From positions 1 to 38,204 of the forward strand of contig DWVZ01000047.1 of NCBI GenBank assembly GCA_019119975.1: DNA of 38,204 bases, given 5' to 3'. Position 1 is the stretch's first letter. The number at the start of each line of letters is the position of its first letter. Below, piece after piece: positions 1-8,625 of this stretch. Position numbers and translations under genes: made by a program. The notes beneath the pieces are model-generated. The model was given only the letters and a program-made list of their open reading frames with translations. It ran no database searches and was not told where the DNA came from. The DNA is from Candidatus Blautia merdavium. GTDB taxonomy: Bacteria; Bacillota; Clostridia; Lachnospirales; Lachnospiraceae.

Positions 1-63
1 AGAATGCTATAATCAATGCATAGCGTAAGCCTATAACGCAGGTGGCAGGATAAGGAGGTTCGT

Positions 64-681
64 ATGGAGAGACCAACAATACCAGTATATCAGTATTTTC
101 AGGCGTGTTATAATCCCCAGCTGGAAAAGGAAATCGAAAAATGCAAAAAGAAATGCCATCAGTATAACCAGCTCTGCCCCACAGACAGAGAAGCTCAGCA
201 GGAAATCCTGAGGGACCTGATCGGCAATTTAGGAAAAGAAGTGGTGGTTACGCCGCCGTTTTGGTGTGATTATGGCTGGAACATTACATTGGGCGATTAC
301 TTCTATTCTAATCACAATCTGATTATCACAGACGGAGCTCAGGTGACTTTCGGATCCCATGTTTTTGTAGCGCCCAACTGCTGCTTTACCACAGCGGAAC
401 ATGCCCTTGACCCGGAGCAGAGAAAGGCAGGGATAGAGGTGGCGAAGCCGATTGCCGTTGGAAACAATGTGTGGATCGGCGCGGGAGCCACCATTCTTGC
501 GGGAGTGACGATAGGGGATAATTCTGTGATTGGCGCAGGAAGTGTTGTGAATAAGGACATACCGGCAGGTGTGATCGCGGCAGGGGTTCCCTGTAAGGTG
601 ATTCGGGAAATCACAGAAGAGGACAAGGAAAAATACCCCATGTATGATGGAGGAAATCTGTCACAGGTGCATAATCGCTAA
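64..681 (+). CDS. Maltose/galactoside O-acetyltransferase family protein (left-handed beta-helix, hexapeptide repeats)
   Basis: 205 aa ORF with RBS (aaggaggttcgt) before ATG; hexapeptide pattern IAVGNNVWIGAGATILAGVTIGDNSVIGAGSVV and catalytic-type His in TAEHALDPEQR typical of Maa/LacA. Confidence 0.93.
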   Translation: MERPTIPVYQYFQACYNPQLEKEIEKCKKKCHQYNQLCPTDREAQQEILRDLIGNLGKEVVVTPPFWCDYGWNITLGDYFYSNHNLIITDGAQVTFGSHVFVAPNCCFTTAEHALDPEQRKAGIEVAKPIAVGNNVWIGAGATILAGVTIGDNSVIGAGSVVNKDIPAGVIAAGVPCKVIREITEEDKEKYPMYDGGNLSQVHNR

Positions 682-762
682 GAACGAAGAAAGGCGGGCT
701 TCCCTTAGTCTTCTGCGCATGATCGCCTGATGATAAGTCTTTTTAGGGATAAGGCTTTTGCA

Positions 763-791
763 TTGTACCCTCCGACATTTTGTGCTAAACT
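763..791 (+). promoter_or_regulatory. Candidate sigma70-type promoter for the Lon-like AAA+ gene
   Basis: TTGTAC (763-768), 17-nt spacer, TAAACT (786-791) with an extended TG-n element; lies just upstream of the preferred ATG at 827. Confidence 0.45.
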
Positions 792-826
792 GGTACCAGA
801 ATTTACGAATAGACAAGGAGTACCAT

Positions 827-2311
827 ATGCCAGTTTTTGATTTTAACCACTCACCCGAGGATCCAAGGGTCCCGGAATGTACCTATAACATTCTTTATTC
901 CAATGAGCCGGAAGCTTCTTCCTTTCACCCAATCCTGATCCTGGACAACAGCCAGGGGAAGCTGCGCCATCATTCCAGCGGTGTTTTCACCAATCCCATG
1001 AAAAGGACCGCGTTTGAATTTAAGGACGAAGAGGGCGCTGTCAGCGCCGATATCCTCCAGATTGACGCCCGTTTTGTCAGTCTTTTAAAATGGCTTGGCG
1101 AGAACCGCATCAACGTGCGGCTGTCCGGCGCCCTGCGGGAGGACGGATATTCTGTATACAAAATACGGGAGCTTGCTCTGGGCAGAGGCGGCAAGCTTTC
1201 TGCCGAAGACGGATTTCTCCAGTTTATGATCGAGCGTCTCTTGTCCAGCGATGCGCCTTCGGAGGAAATCCCAGATGAGGATGAGGAAGAGACCGGAGAC
1301 AGCATGAAGCTGACCAGCATTCAGAGTATTACGGATTTCATTACCTGCGCGGGAAGGACTCTGCCGGATAATATCCGGCTGTGGGCAAGGAGGAACCTGG
1401 CAGTGGCACGTTCCCATGAGGTGTCTCCGGAGGAGCGGCGCCATGCCCAGAGAGCCCTTTCGATCATGATGAATATCCAGTGGAAAGGCAATTATTTTGA
1501 AGCCATTGACCCGGTAGAAGCCCGCCGGATCCTGGATGAGGAGCTTTACGGCATGGAGTCAGTGAAGCAGAGGATCATCGAGACCATTATCCAGATCAAC
1601 CGCACGCATACGCTGCCTGCATACGGTCTGCTTCTGATCGGACCGGCAGGAACCGGGAAGTCCCAGATCGCCTATGCGGTCGCCAGGATCCTGAAGCTGC
1701 CCTGGACTACCCTGGATATGAGCTCCATCAATGACCCGGAGCAGCTGACCGGAAGCTCCAGGATCTATGCCAACGCCAAGCCCGGGATCATTATGGACGC
1801 CTTCTCCATGGCTGGGGAGTCCAATCTGGTGTTTATCATCAACGAGCTGGACAAGGCGTCGTCCGGGAAAGGCAACGGCAATCCGGCAGATGTGCTGCTG
1901 ACCCTGCTGGATAATCTGGGATTTACAGATAATTACATGGAATGTATGATTCCCACAGTAGGCGTCTATCCCATTGCCACAGCCAATGACAAGGATCAGA
2001 TCAGCGCGCCGCTGATGTCCAGATTCGCGGTCATCGAGATCCCGGATTATACACCGGAGGAGAAGAAGGTGATCTTCTCCAGGTACGCCCTGCCCAGAGT
2101 GCTGAAAAGGATTGGCATGAGGGATGGAGAATGTGTGCTGACTCCGGATGGACTGGACGCAGTCATTGAGCTGCACAGGAATACCAGCGGAATCCGCGAT
2201 CTGGAGCAGGCGGCAGAGCATATCGCTGCTAATGCTCTTTATCAGATTGAAGTGAATCATGTGGAATGCGTATCCTTTGACGGGGATATGGTGAGAGCCC
2301 TTCTTGGATGA
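827..2311 (+). CDS. AAA+ ATPase related to the ATPase module of Lon, no protease domain
   Basis: ORF called from 758, but ATG 827 has RBS acaaggag. LDEELYGMESVKQRIIE, Walker A GPAGTGKS, GSSRIYANAKPGIIMDAF, NELDKASS, IATANDKDQISAPLMSRFAVIEIPDYTPEEK and SGIRDLEQA align by eye with the Lon AAA module. The protein ends right after the lid region. Confidence 0.85.
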   Translation: MPVFDFNHSPEDPRVPECTYNILYSNEPEASSFHPILILDNSQGKLRHHSSGVFTNPMKRTAFEFKDEEGAVSADILQIDARFVSLLKWLGENRINVRLSGALREDGYSVYKIRELALGRGGKLSAEDGFLQFMIERLLSSDAPSEEIPDEDEEETGDSMKLTSIQSITDFITCAGRTLPDNIRLWARRNLAVARSHEVSPEERRHAQRALSIMMNIQWKGNYFEAIDPVEARRILDEELYGMESVKQRIIETIIQINRTHTLPAYGLLLIGPAGTGKSQIAYAVARILKLPWTTLDMSSINDPEQLTGSSRIYANAKPGIIMDAFSMAGESNLVFIINELDKASSGKGNGNPADVLLTLLDNLGFTDNYMECMIPTVGVYPIATANDKDQISAPLMSRFAVIEIPDYTPEEKKVIFSRYALPRVLKRIGMRDGECVLTPDGLDAVIELHRNTSGIRDLEQAAEHIAANALYQIEVNHVECVSFDGDMVRALLG

Positions 2312-2420
2312 CCACACCGCAACAGCATACAAAATAGAAGTCTTTGCCTGACAAATTTTACAGAGAAATTCATTGCAAAGAGGAAAGCATCTGATATAAC
2401 GAAACCGGGAGCAAAAAGCG

Positions 2421-2519
2421 GTGCACTTAATTACAGACCAAAGGGACACTCTGTACATAAAAAAGGTAAGCAGCCTGCTGGGCGAAATGACATTGCTGGA
2501 TTTGAAAGAAGAAACATAA
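2421..2519 (+). CDS. Possible 32-aa small protein or C-terminal remnant of a larger gene
   Basis: GTG start; reads MHLITDQRDTLYIKKVSSLLGEMTLLDLKEET*, an amphipathic, coding-like sequence. The frame is open back to a stop at about 2395. The RBS is weak. Confidence 0.3.
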   Translation: MHLITDQRDTLYIKKVSSLLGEMTLLDLKEET

Positions 2520-2542
2520 TATAATCGAAGGAGGGAATGCGG

Positions 2543-2713
2543 ATGAAGAAAAAACAGATATTAAAGACAATATTTTATCTTTTGCTACTGGCGCTGATCA
2601 TCTGGATTCCCATGTCCAGTGTAATTATCGGTATAGGTTTATTTGGGGGATTCCTCTGGAAGCGGATGAAAGAGAAACCGGATTTGATGTTTAAGATAAT
2701 AAGGAGAAAATAG
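2543..2713 (+). CDS. Small 56-aa single-TM hydrophobic protein
   Basis: RBS gaaggaggg before ATG 2543; MKKKQILKTIFYLLLLALIIWIPMSSVIIGIGLFGGFLWKRMKEKPDLMFKIIRRK*. Below the ORF-track length cutoff. Confidence 0.6.
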   Translation: MKKKQILKTIFYLLLLALIIWIPMSSVIIGIGLFGGFLWKRMKEKPDLMFKIIRRK

Positions 2714-3024
2714 AATCACCTGTTAAAGCAGGTGAGATGTTTGATTGACAGGTAAATTATAATTGAAATTAATCTGGATTCTTCCGGCATAAAAATGGAC
2801 TGAAAAACTGAATAGTATAACAGAACAAGTCTTGAAGGCAACCATTGCTGCCATTGCCAGAATTGGAACAGCGGCAGCCATGGGCAGGTAGACTGGAAAT
2901 GTGTGACATCTATATCAGTGCTTGCGGGGCTAATCAGTGTGCTTACTTCCATTGCCGATATCCCTGAGGTATCGGAAAACAATAAATCAAAAGAAGAATA
3001 CGTAATATGACGTATGAAAAGCGA

Positions 3025-3053
3025 TTGAAATGCGTAAAAGTACGTGATATAAT
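3025..3053 (+). promoter_or_regulatory. Sigma70-type promoter of hicAB
   Basis: TTGAAA (3025-3030), 17-nt spacer, TATAAT (3048-3053), upstream of hicA RBS ggaaaggag. Confidence 0.75.
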
Positions 3054-3085
3054 AGAAACATGATAAGGAAAGGAGTTACATTAGA

Positions 3086-3274
3086 ATGCCAATGACACCA
3101 AAAGAGATGATAAAACATCTCAAAAAAAATGGGTTTGAGGAAGTAAGTCAAAATGGTTCTCATGTAAAAATGAGTAATCCGGTGACAAAAAAGACTGTGA
3201 TCATTCCTTATCATTCCAAAGTAATGAAAAAAGGCTTGGAGCAGGGAATATTGAAACAGGCAGGGCTGAAATGA
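3086..3274 (+). CDS. hicA: HicA-family toxin (mRNA interferase)
   Basis: 62 aa dsRBD-like toxin with the catalytic-His signature GSHVKM and the pattern IIPYHSKVMKKGLEQGILKQAGL; directly followed by hicB. Confidence 0.93.
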   Translation: MPMTPKEMIKHLKKNGFEEVSQNGSHVKMSNPVTKKTVIIPYHSKVMKKGLEQGILKQAGLK

Positions 3275-3309
3275 GCTTTGCCCCAGTAAAAATATCGGAG
3301 GTATGACGT

Positions 3310-3708
3310 ATGGAAAAATTATTTTATCCGGCAATTTTCCACAAGGCAGAGGAAGGCGGCTTTTGGATTTCATTCCCGGATTTTCCAGAATGCTTTACGG
3401 AAGGTGATGATATGGGGCAGGCATATGAAATGGCGGTGGATGCCCTGGGGCTTGCTTTGGTAAGTAGAAAAGAAGAAAAGGAAGAAATCCCAAAATCTAC
3501 AGATGTGGATCAGCTGAATGTGGAAGATGGAACGATTGTAATTGTAGAATTTGACATGATGGAATATCAGAGAAAACACAATTCTAAGGCAGTAAAAAAG
3601 ACACTTAGTATCCCAGAATGGTTAAATGAAGAAGCTACCGCTATGGGAGTGAATTTTTCTCAGGTGCTGCAAGAGGCGCTGATGAGTAAATTAAATGTAA
3701 ACAGATAG
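3310..3708 (+). CDS. hicB: HicB-family antitoxin with C-terminal ribbon-helix-helix domain
   Basis: Partial RNase H-fold N-terminus (YPAIFHKAEEGGFWISFPDFPECFTEGDDMGQAYEMAVDAL) and RHH-like C-terminus (KTLSIPEWLNEEATAMGVNFSQVLQEALMSKL). Confidence 0.94.
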   Translation: MEKLFYPAIFHKAEEGGFWISFPDFPECFTEGDDMGQAYEMAVDALGLALVSRKEEKEEIPKSTDVDQLNVEDGTIVIVEFDMMEYQRKHNSKAVKKTLSIPEWLNEEATAMGVNFSQVLQEALMSKLNVNR

Positions 3709-3720
3709 ATAAAAGACGGG

Positions 3721-3750
3721 AAAGGGAGCTTGAAATCAGGCTCTCTTTTT
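3721..3750 (+). terminator. Rho-independent terminator after hicAB
   Basis: GGGAGCTT...GGCTCTC stem followed by TTTTTT. Confidence 0.75.
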
Positions 3751-3839
3751 TGTGCAAAGCGCACTAGGTCAAGACCTGTTTAAAAGACTTAACCCCAGCA
3801 CTCCCAGTAAAGACCTACAGCCTTAAAATATAAGGAATC

Positions 3840-3870
3840 TCCCCGGCTTACCACCGGGGAAGAAAATTTT
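3840..3870. other. GC-rich hairpin resembling an IS200/IS605 right-end hairpin or a terminator
   Basis: ggaaTCCCCGG-cttacca-CCGGGGAagaaaatttt; 7-bp perfect stem in an otherwise AT-rich intergenic region. Confidence 0.45.
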
Positions 3871-4111
3871 ATCATCTTTCTGTCAGGAATCGGATTCACT
3901 TGTATGTTGTTGCAGTATAGATAATCCACAAAGACAGAAAAGACGAAAAGAATCACCGGAACTCATTCCTGGATTCGGGCGTTTCCTATACGAATCGGCA
4001 AATTTATTAAAAAAAATATAAAAAAAGACGAAAAACGGGACAGCTGTCCTTGTGCAGAATCTATAGATTTATTAAGATTAAGATAATTCTTTTGTATTGG
4101 TGGTGGATCTT

Positions 4112-4864
4112 ATGAGGAAAATGGAATTTTTTACAAAGTTAAAGTTATCAGCCTCCGTTTTAGACAGTAAAAAAGAACAATTATACAAACATTTCTGCAC
4201 GGCTCCGGACTGGCTGATCGAGTGCTGCCGTGTAGAAAAGCTGCCTCCGGATACGGTCTTTATTCGTGAAGGGGAGCCGGTACATACTATTTACTTTATT
4301 CTGGACGGAGTTTTTAAAGCTGTGGATTATCGGGCATTAGGGATAGAGTATGAATTCGCCCAGTTCTCAAAGGTGTACGCCATGGGCGGCATGGAGGTGA
4401 TCATGGATTTTAGGACCTACCGGACAAATTTAAGGACTTTGGATCAGTGCACAGCTATCACGCTGTCGAAAGCAGACTTTGAGAAATGGTTGATGACTGA
4501 TATTCATGCCATGCGGTATGAGGCGAAGATGATGGGAGAATATCTTTTGGAGCAGGGACGGCTGGCACGAGAATATCTATTCCTTCCGGGAGCTATCCGT
4601 CTGGCAAAAGTCCTGGTCCAGAGATACGAGAAAAAGGCGAAAAACGGTGTGCTGACCGCGGAAATGAGCCGCCAGAATATGGCGAACGAAACAGGATTCA
4701 GCATCAAAACGGTTTCCCGCGCCATCCGGACCCTGGTGGAGGAAGATTTGATCACCAAAAACGACAAGCAGATCCGAATTTCTTATGAGCAGTATTTAAG
4801 ATTAAAGCAGATGGTAGAAGAAATCGTCGCGCCAGCCACAGATGAGCAGGATCGATATAAGTAG
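4112..4864 (+). CDS. Crp/Fnr-family transcriptional regulator
   Basis: cNMP-binding-like N-terminus (PPDTVFIREGEPVHTIYFILDGVFKAV) and HTH_Crp C-terminus (MSRQNMANETGFSIKTVSRAIRTLVEEDLI). ATG 4112 preferred over the TTG at 4097. Confidence 0.88.
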   Translation: MRKMEFFTKLKLSASVLDSKKEQLYKHFCTAPDWLIECCRVEKLPPDTVFIREGEPVHTIYFILDGVFKAVDYRALGIEYEFAQFSKVYAMGGMEVIMDFRTYRTNLRTLDQCTAITLSKADFEKWLMTDIHAMRYEAKMMGEYLLEQGRLAREYLFLPGAIRLAKVLVQRYEKKAKNGVLTAEMSRQNMANETGFSIKTVSRAIRTLVEEDLITKNDKQIRISYEQYLRLKQMVEEIVAPATDEQDRYK

Positions 4865-4898
4865 AAGGAAATTTTTTTGATAATAGGGAGACACTATC

Positions 4899-5369
4899 AT
4901 GAGAAACAGAAGTTCACTCTTCTGCCTGAGCCTTGTGACTGCCGTTCTTTGCGGAGCCTGGTCGGCAGCCGCAGCCTGGACGGGGCTCATTGGCTGGGCT
5001 GGATTTGCAGGATGTACCACCTATTTTTCCAGCGGTGAGCATGGGATCCGGGGGATCAAAAAATCCCTGATCCCCAACCTGACAGGCATCCTTTGCGGCA
5101 TGTGCATCCTTGGATTCGGGCATATGATTCCGCTTTTTCAAAGCACGGGAATCTGGTGTGCAGTCCTTACTTTTGTCATGTGCATCATTGCCAGATTTCG
5201 TCTGTTTTCGTTTTGTCCCGGGACATTTATGGGATGCTTTTCAACATTTGCCGCAGATGGAAACTGGCTGCTGCTGGCACCCTCTATTGCCGTTGGCGTC
5301 TGCCTGGGAGCAGCCTGTGAGTATGGAGGTACAAGGCTTTTTCAGGCGGTTGCTGGGGCTGAAGAGTAA
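4899..5369 (+). CDS. DUF1097-family multi-pass membrane protein
   Basis: 156 aa, several hydrophobic helices, W..F.GC..YF..G...GIKKSLIPNLTGILCGM pattern of DUF1097 (YcdZ-like) proteins. Confidence 0.75.
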   Translation: MRNRSSLFCLSLVTAVLCGAWSAAAAWTGLIGWAGFAGCTTYFSSGEHGIRGIKKSLIPNLTGILCGMCILGFGHMIPLFQSTGIWCAVLTFVMCIIARFRLFSFCPGTFMGCFSTFAADGNWLLLAPSIAVGVCLGAACEYGGTRLFQAVAGAEE

Positions 5370-5390
5370 TAAATTACCAGTGTATTTTTT

Positions 5391-5419
5391 GACACCGCAG
5401 AACAGGGTATCTGCGTGTC
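5391..5419. repeat. Inverted repeat between the DUF1097 gene and deoC
   Basis: GACAC(c)GCAGA-acagggta-TCTGCGTGTC; 10-bp arms with one bulged C. Confidence 0.5.
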
Positions 5420-5450
5420 TGAAATAAAAAGAAAAAAGGAGAAAAAAGAA

Positions 5451-6137
5451 ATGAATTTAAGTGAAATTTTATCCAAATGCGATCACACACTTTTAACACA
5501 GACAGCTGTATGGGAGGACATCAAAGCACTCTGTGATGACGGAATGAAGTATAAGACCGCTTCTGTATGTATTCCGTCTGCCTATGTGAAGCAGGCAAAG
5601 GAGTACGTGGGAGAGAGACTGGCGATCTGTACCGTGATCGGCTTTCCCAACGGGTATGAAACAACCGCTGCCAAATGCTTTATGGCAGCTGACGCGGTGG
5701 AAAACGGCGCTGACGAAGTGGACATGGTCATTAATATCGGATGGGCAAAAGACGAGAAGTGGGATGAGATCACTTCTGAGATCAGAGAAATTAAAAAAGC
5801 ATGCAAAGGAAAAATATTAAAAGTAATCATCGAAACCTGCCTTTTGACTGAAGCAGAAAAGATCGCATTATGCAAATGCGTATCCGATTCCGGCGCTGAT
5901 TATATTAAAACATCCACAGGATTTTCCACTGCAGGGGCAACCTTTGACGATGTCAGGCTGTTTGCCGCACATGTGGCTTCCCATGTAAAAATCAAGGCGG
6001 CTGGCGGTATTTCCAACCTGGAAGACGCGGAAAAATTCCTTGCGTTAGGCGCAGACCGTCTGGGAACCTCCCGCATTGTCAAGATCGCCAAAGCAATGGA
6101 AGCCGGAGAAAAGGCAGAGGATGACGGAAGCTATTAA
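5451..6137 (+). CDS. deoC: Deoxyribose-phosphate aldolase
   Basis: [44 protein letters not shown] motifs; RBS aaaaggag before ATG 5451. Confidence 0.97.
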   Translation: MNLSEILSKCDHTLLTQTAVWEDIKALCDDGMKYKTASVCIPSAYVKQAKEYVGERLAICTVIGFPNGYETTAAKCFMAADAVENGADEVDMVINIGWAKDEKWDEITSEIREIKKACKGKILKVIIETCLLTEAEKIALCKCVSDSGADYIKTSTGFSTAGATFDDVRLFAAHVASHVKIKAAGGISNLEDAEKFLALGADRLGTSRIVKIAKAMEAGEKAEDDGSY

Positions 6138-6164
6138 GATAGGAAAAATCATCAGGAGGAGCTT

Positions 6165-7328
6165 ATGAAACGAGTATTTTTGTTTGTTCTGGATTCCTGC
6201 GGCGCGGGAGCGATGCCGGATTCAGAAGCGTTCGGTGATGTAGGGGTCAATACGTTGCGTTCCTGCGCAGCTTCTCAAAAGCTTCAGATCCCCAATCTGA
6301 TCTCCTATGGTCTTGGCAATATCCAGGGGCTTGAATTTCTGGGAACTGTAAAAGAACCGGCAGGCGCTTACGGTAAATTAGCGGAGCTGTCCATGGGAAA
6401 AGACACTATCATCGGACACTGGGAGATCGCAGGCATCATTTCCCCGGAGCCGATGCCCACATATCCTAACGGATTTCCGGACGAGGTCTTAGAGCCGTTT
6501 AAGAAGGCGACCGGCAGGGAGATCCTGGCAAATGCACCATGGTCCGGAACCGAGGTGATTCAAAAATATGGAGATGAACATGTAAAAACAGGCGCTCTGA
6601 TCGTCTATACTTCTGCGGATTCTGTATTCCAGGTGGCAGCCCATGAGGAAGTCGTTCCGCTGGAAAAACTTTACGAATACTGTGCCGCTGCCAGGAAATT
6701 GCTGAAAGGAAAACACGGAGTAGGACGAGTCATCGCAAGACCGTTTACAGGCAGATCAGGCGCCTATAAAAGGACACCCAACCGCCATGATTATTCTCTG
6801 GAACCGCCGGAGAAAACCGTATTAGACGCGGTCAAAGAGGCTGGTATGGACTCCATTGCAGTGGGGAAGATCCATGATATTTTTGCCGGTAAAGGGATCA
6901 CAGAACATGTATATAATACCTCCAATGCCAATGGTATGGAACACGCAATGCATTACGCAGAAAGCGAATTTACCGGACTGTGCTTCATTAACTTAGTGGA
7001 TTTTGATATGCTTTACGGGCACCGCAGAGATCCGGACGGTTATGCGCTGGCATTGAATGAGTTTGATCAGTTTCTGCCTAAATTCATGGAGCAATTACAC
7101 GAAGACGATGTGGTCATCATTACGGCAGATCACGGCTGCGATCCGGCATACACAGCCACAACCGACCATACGCGGGAGTATGTACCGCTGCTGATCCTGG
7201 GAGAAAAAGTTAAGCCTAAGGACCTGGGAGTCCTGAATGGATTTCACAATATAGCGGCGACGGTTGCCGAGTTGTTGCAGGTTGATTATGAAACCTCCGG
7301 CAGGAGTCTGGCTGGAGAGATCCTATAA
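6165..7328 (+). CDS. deoB: Phosphopentomutase
   Basis: VFLFVLDSCGAGAMPDSEAFGDVGVNTL, GKDTIIGHWEIAGI, ADHGCDP, TDHTREYVPLL; alkaline phosphatase-superfamily DeoB. Confidence 0.97.
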   Translation: MKRVFLFVLDSCGAGAMPDSEAFGDVGVNTLRSCAASQKLQIPNLISYGLGNIQGLEFLGTVKEPAGAYGKLAELSMGKDTIIGHWEIAGIISPEPMPTYPNGFPDEVLEPFKKATGREILANAPWSGTEVIQKYGDEHVKTGALIVYTSADSVFQVAAHEEVVPLEKLYEYCAAARKLLKGKHGVGRVIARPFTGRSGAYKRTPNRHDYSLEPPEKTVLDAVKEAGMDSIAVGKIHDIFAGKGITEHVYNTSNANGMEHAMHYAESEFTGLCFINLVDFDMLYGHRRDPDGYALALNEFDQFLPKFMEQLHEDDVVIITADHGCDPAYTATTDHTREYVPLLILGEKVKPKDLGVLNGFHNIAATVAELLQVDYETSGRSLAGEIL

Positions 7329-7353
7329 ATTATTCTGGTGCAGGTGAAATGTT

Positions 7354-8550
7354 ATGAAATTTTTAGTGAATGTAATTGGTATTCTTGTAGTAATAGCAAT
7401 CTTATTTCTTATTTCCTGGAACCGGAAACAGATTCAGTGGAAGAGCGTCCTGAAGGGGCTTATTGCCCAGTTTATTATTGCGATTCTGCTGGTGAAGGTT
7501 CCGGTTGGAAAGATGATCGTTTCTGCGATCTCTAACGGTATCACGGCGGTTATCAACTGCGGGGCAGACGGTCTGAGCTTTGTTTTCGGAGATCTGCTGG
7601 ACGCTTCATTTGCCAATGTGTTTATTGTTCAGGTGTTAGGGAATATCATTTTTGTTTCAGCATTGGTCAGCGTATTGTACTATATCGGAGTTCTCGGATT
7701 TGTCGTGAAATGGATCGGCAAAGCAGTGGGAAAATTAATGGGGACAACCGAAGTGGAAAGCTTTGTGGCAGTGGCGAATATGTTCCTGGGGCAGACGGAC
7801 AGTCCCATTCTTGTAAGTAAATATTTAAAGAGCATGACAGACAGTGAAGTTATGGTGGTACTGGTATCCGGCATGGGAAGTATGTCCGTTTCCATCCTCG
7901 GCGGATATCACGCACTGGGAATCCCCATGGAACATTTGCTGATCGCCAGCGCCCTGGTACCTGTTGGAAGCATTCTGGTTTCCAAAATGATCCTTCCTCA
8001 GACAGATACGCCGCTGAACATTTCTGATGTAAAGATGGACAATAAAGGAAACAATTCTAATGTGATCGAGGCGATTGCTGAAGGCGCCGGGATCGGTATG
8101 CAGATGGTTCTTGCCATCGCTGCTTCTTTAGTAGGTATTATTGGGATCGTTGCTGTCATTAATATGTTTCTGGGGATGGCAGGCATCCGTCTGGAGCAGA
8201 TTTTTTCCTATATCTTCGCGCCCATTGGATTTCTGATGGGGCTTGACGGAAATGAGATCCTTATGGAAGGAACCTGGTTAGGCAATAAGCTGATCTTAAA
8301 TGAGTTTGTAGCGTTTCAGGATCTGGGATCGGTGATCCAGGAACTGGATTTCAGGACTTCTATGATCTGCTCCATTTCCCTATGCGGATTTGCCAACATT
8401 TCAAGCCTGGGCATTTGTGTTTCCGGTATTGCAGTGCTGTGCCCGGAGAAAAAGAGTACGCTGTCCCGTCTGGTTCTGAAAGCGATGATCGGCGGTGTGT
8501 TTGTCAGCATACTGAGCGCGATGATCGTTGGGCTGATCACTTTATTTTAA
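7354..8550 (+). CDS. nupC: NupC-type concentrative nucleoside transporter
   Basis: 398 aa polytopic protein; EVESFVAVANMFLGQTDSPILV, GCSISLCGFANISSLGI-type motif near C-terminus, EGAGIGMQM; located inside the deo cluster. Confidence 0.93.
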   Translation: MKFLVNVIGILVVIAILFLISWNRKQIQWKSVLKGLIAQFIIAILLVKVPVGKMIVSAISNGITAVINCGADGLSFVFGDLLDASFANVFIVQVLGNIIFVSALVSVLYYIGVLGFVVKWIGKAVGKLMGTTEVESFVAVANMFLGQTDSPILVSKYLKSMTDSEVMVVLVSGMGSMSVSILGGYHALGIPMEHLLIASALVPVGSILVSKMILPQTDTPLNISDVKMDNKGNNSNVIEAIAEGAGIGMQMVLAIAASLVGIIGIVAVINMFLGMAGIRLEQIFSYIFAPIGFLMGLDGNEILMEGTWLGNKLILNEFVAFQDLGSVIQELDFRTSMICSISLCGFANISSLGICVSGIAVLCPEKKSTLSRLVLKAMIGGVFVSILSAMIVGLITLF

Positions 8551-8625
8551 TTCCGCGACTACATAAAAAGTCTGGTTTTGCGCGGTACTGGTGAAAAAAT
8601 AGATTGATTATAAAGGAGAATGATT

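Noticed and set aside
758-826. N-terminal extension of the AAA+ ORF (start at 758)
   Set aside because: Non-ATG start without RBS and overlapping a plausible promoter; ATG 827 has a good RBS.
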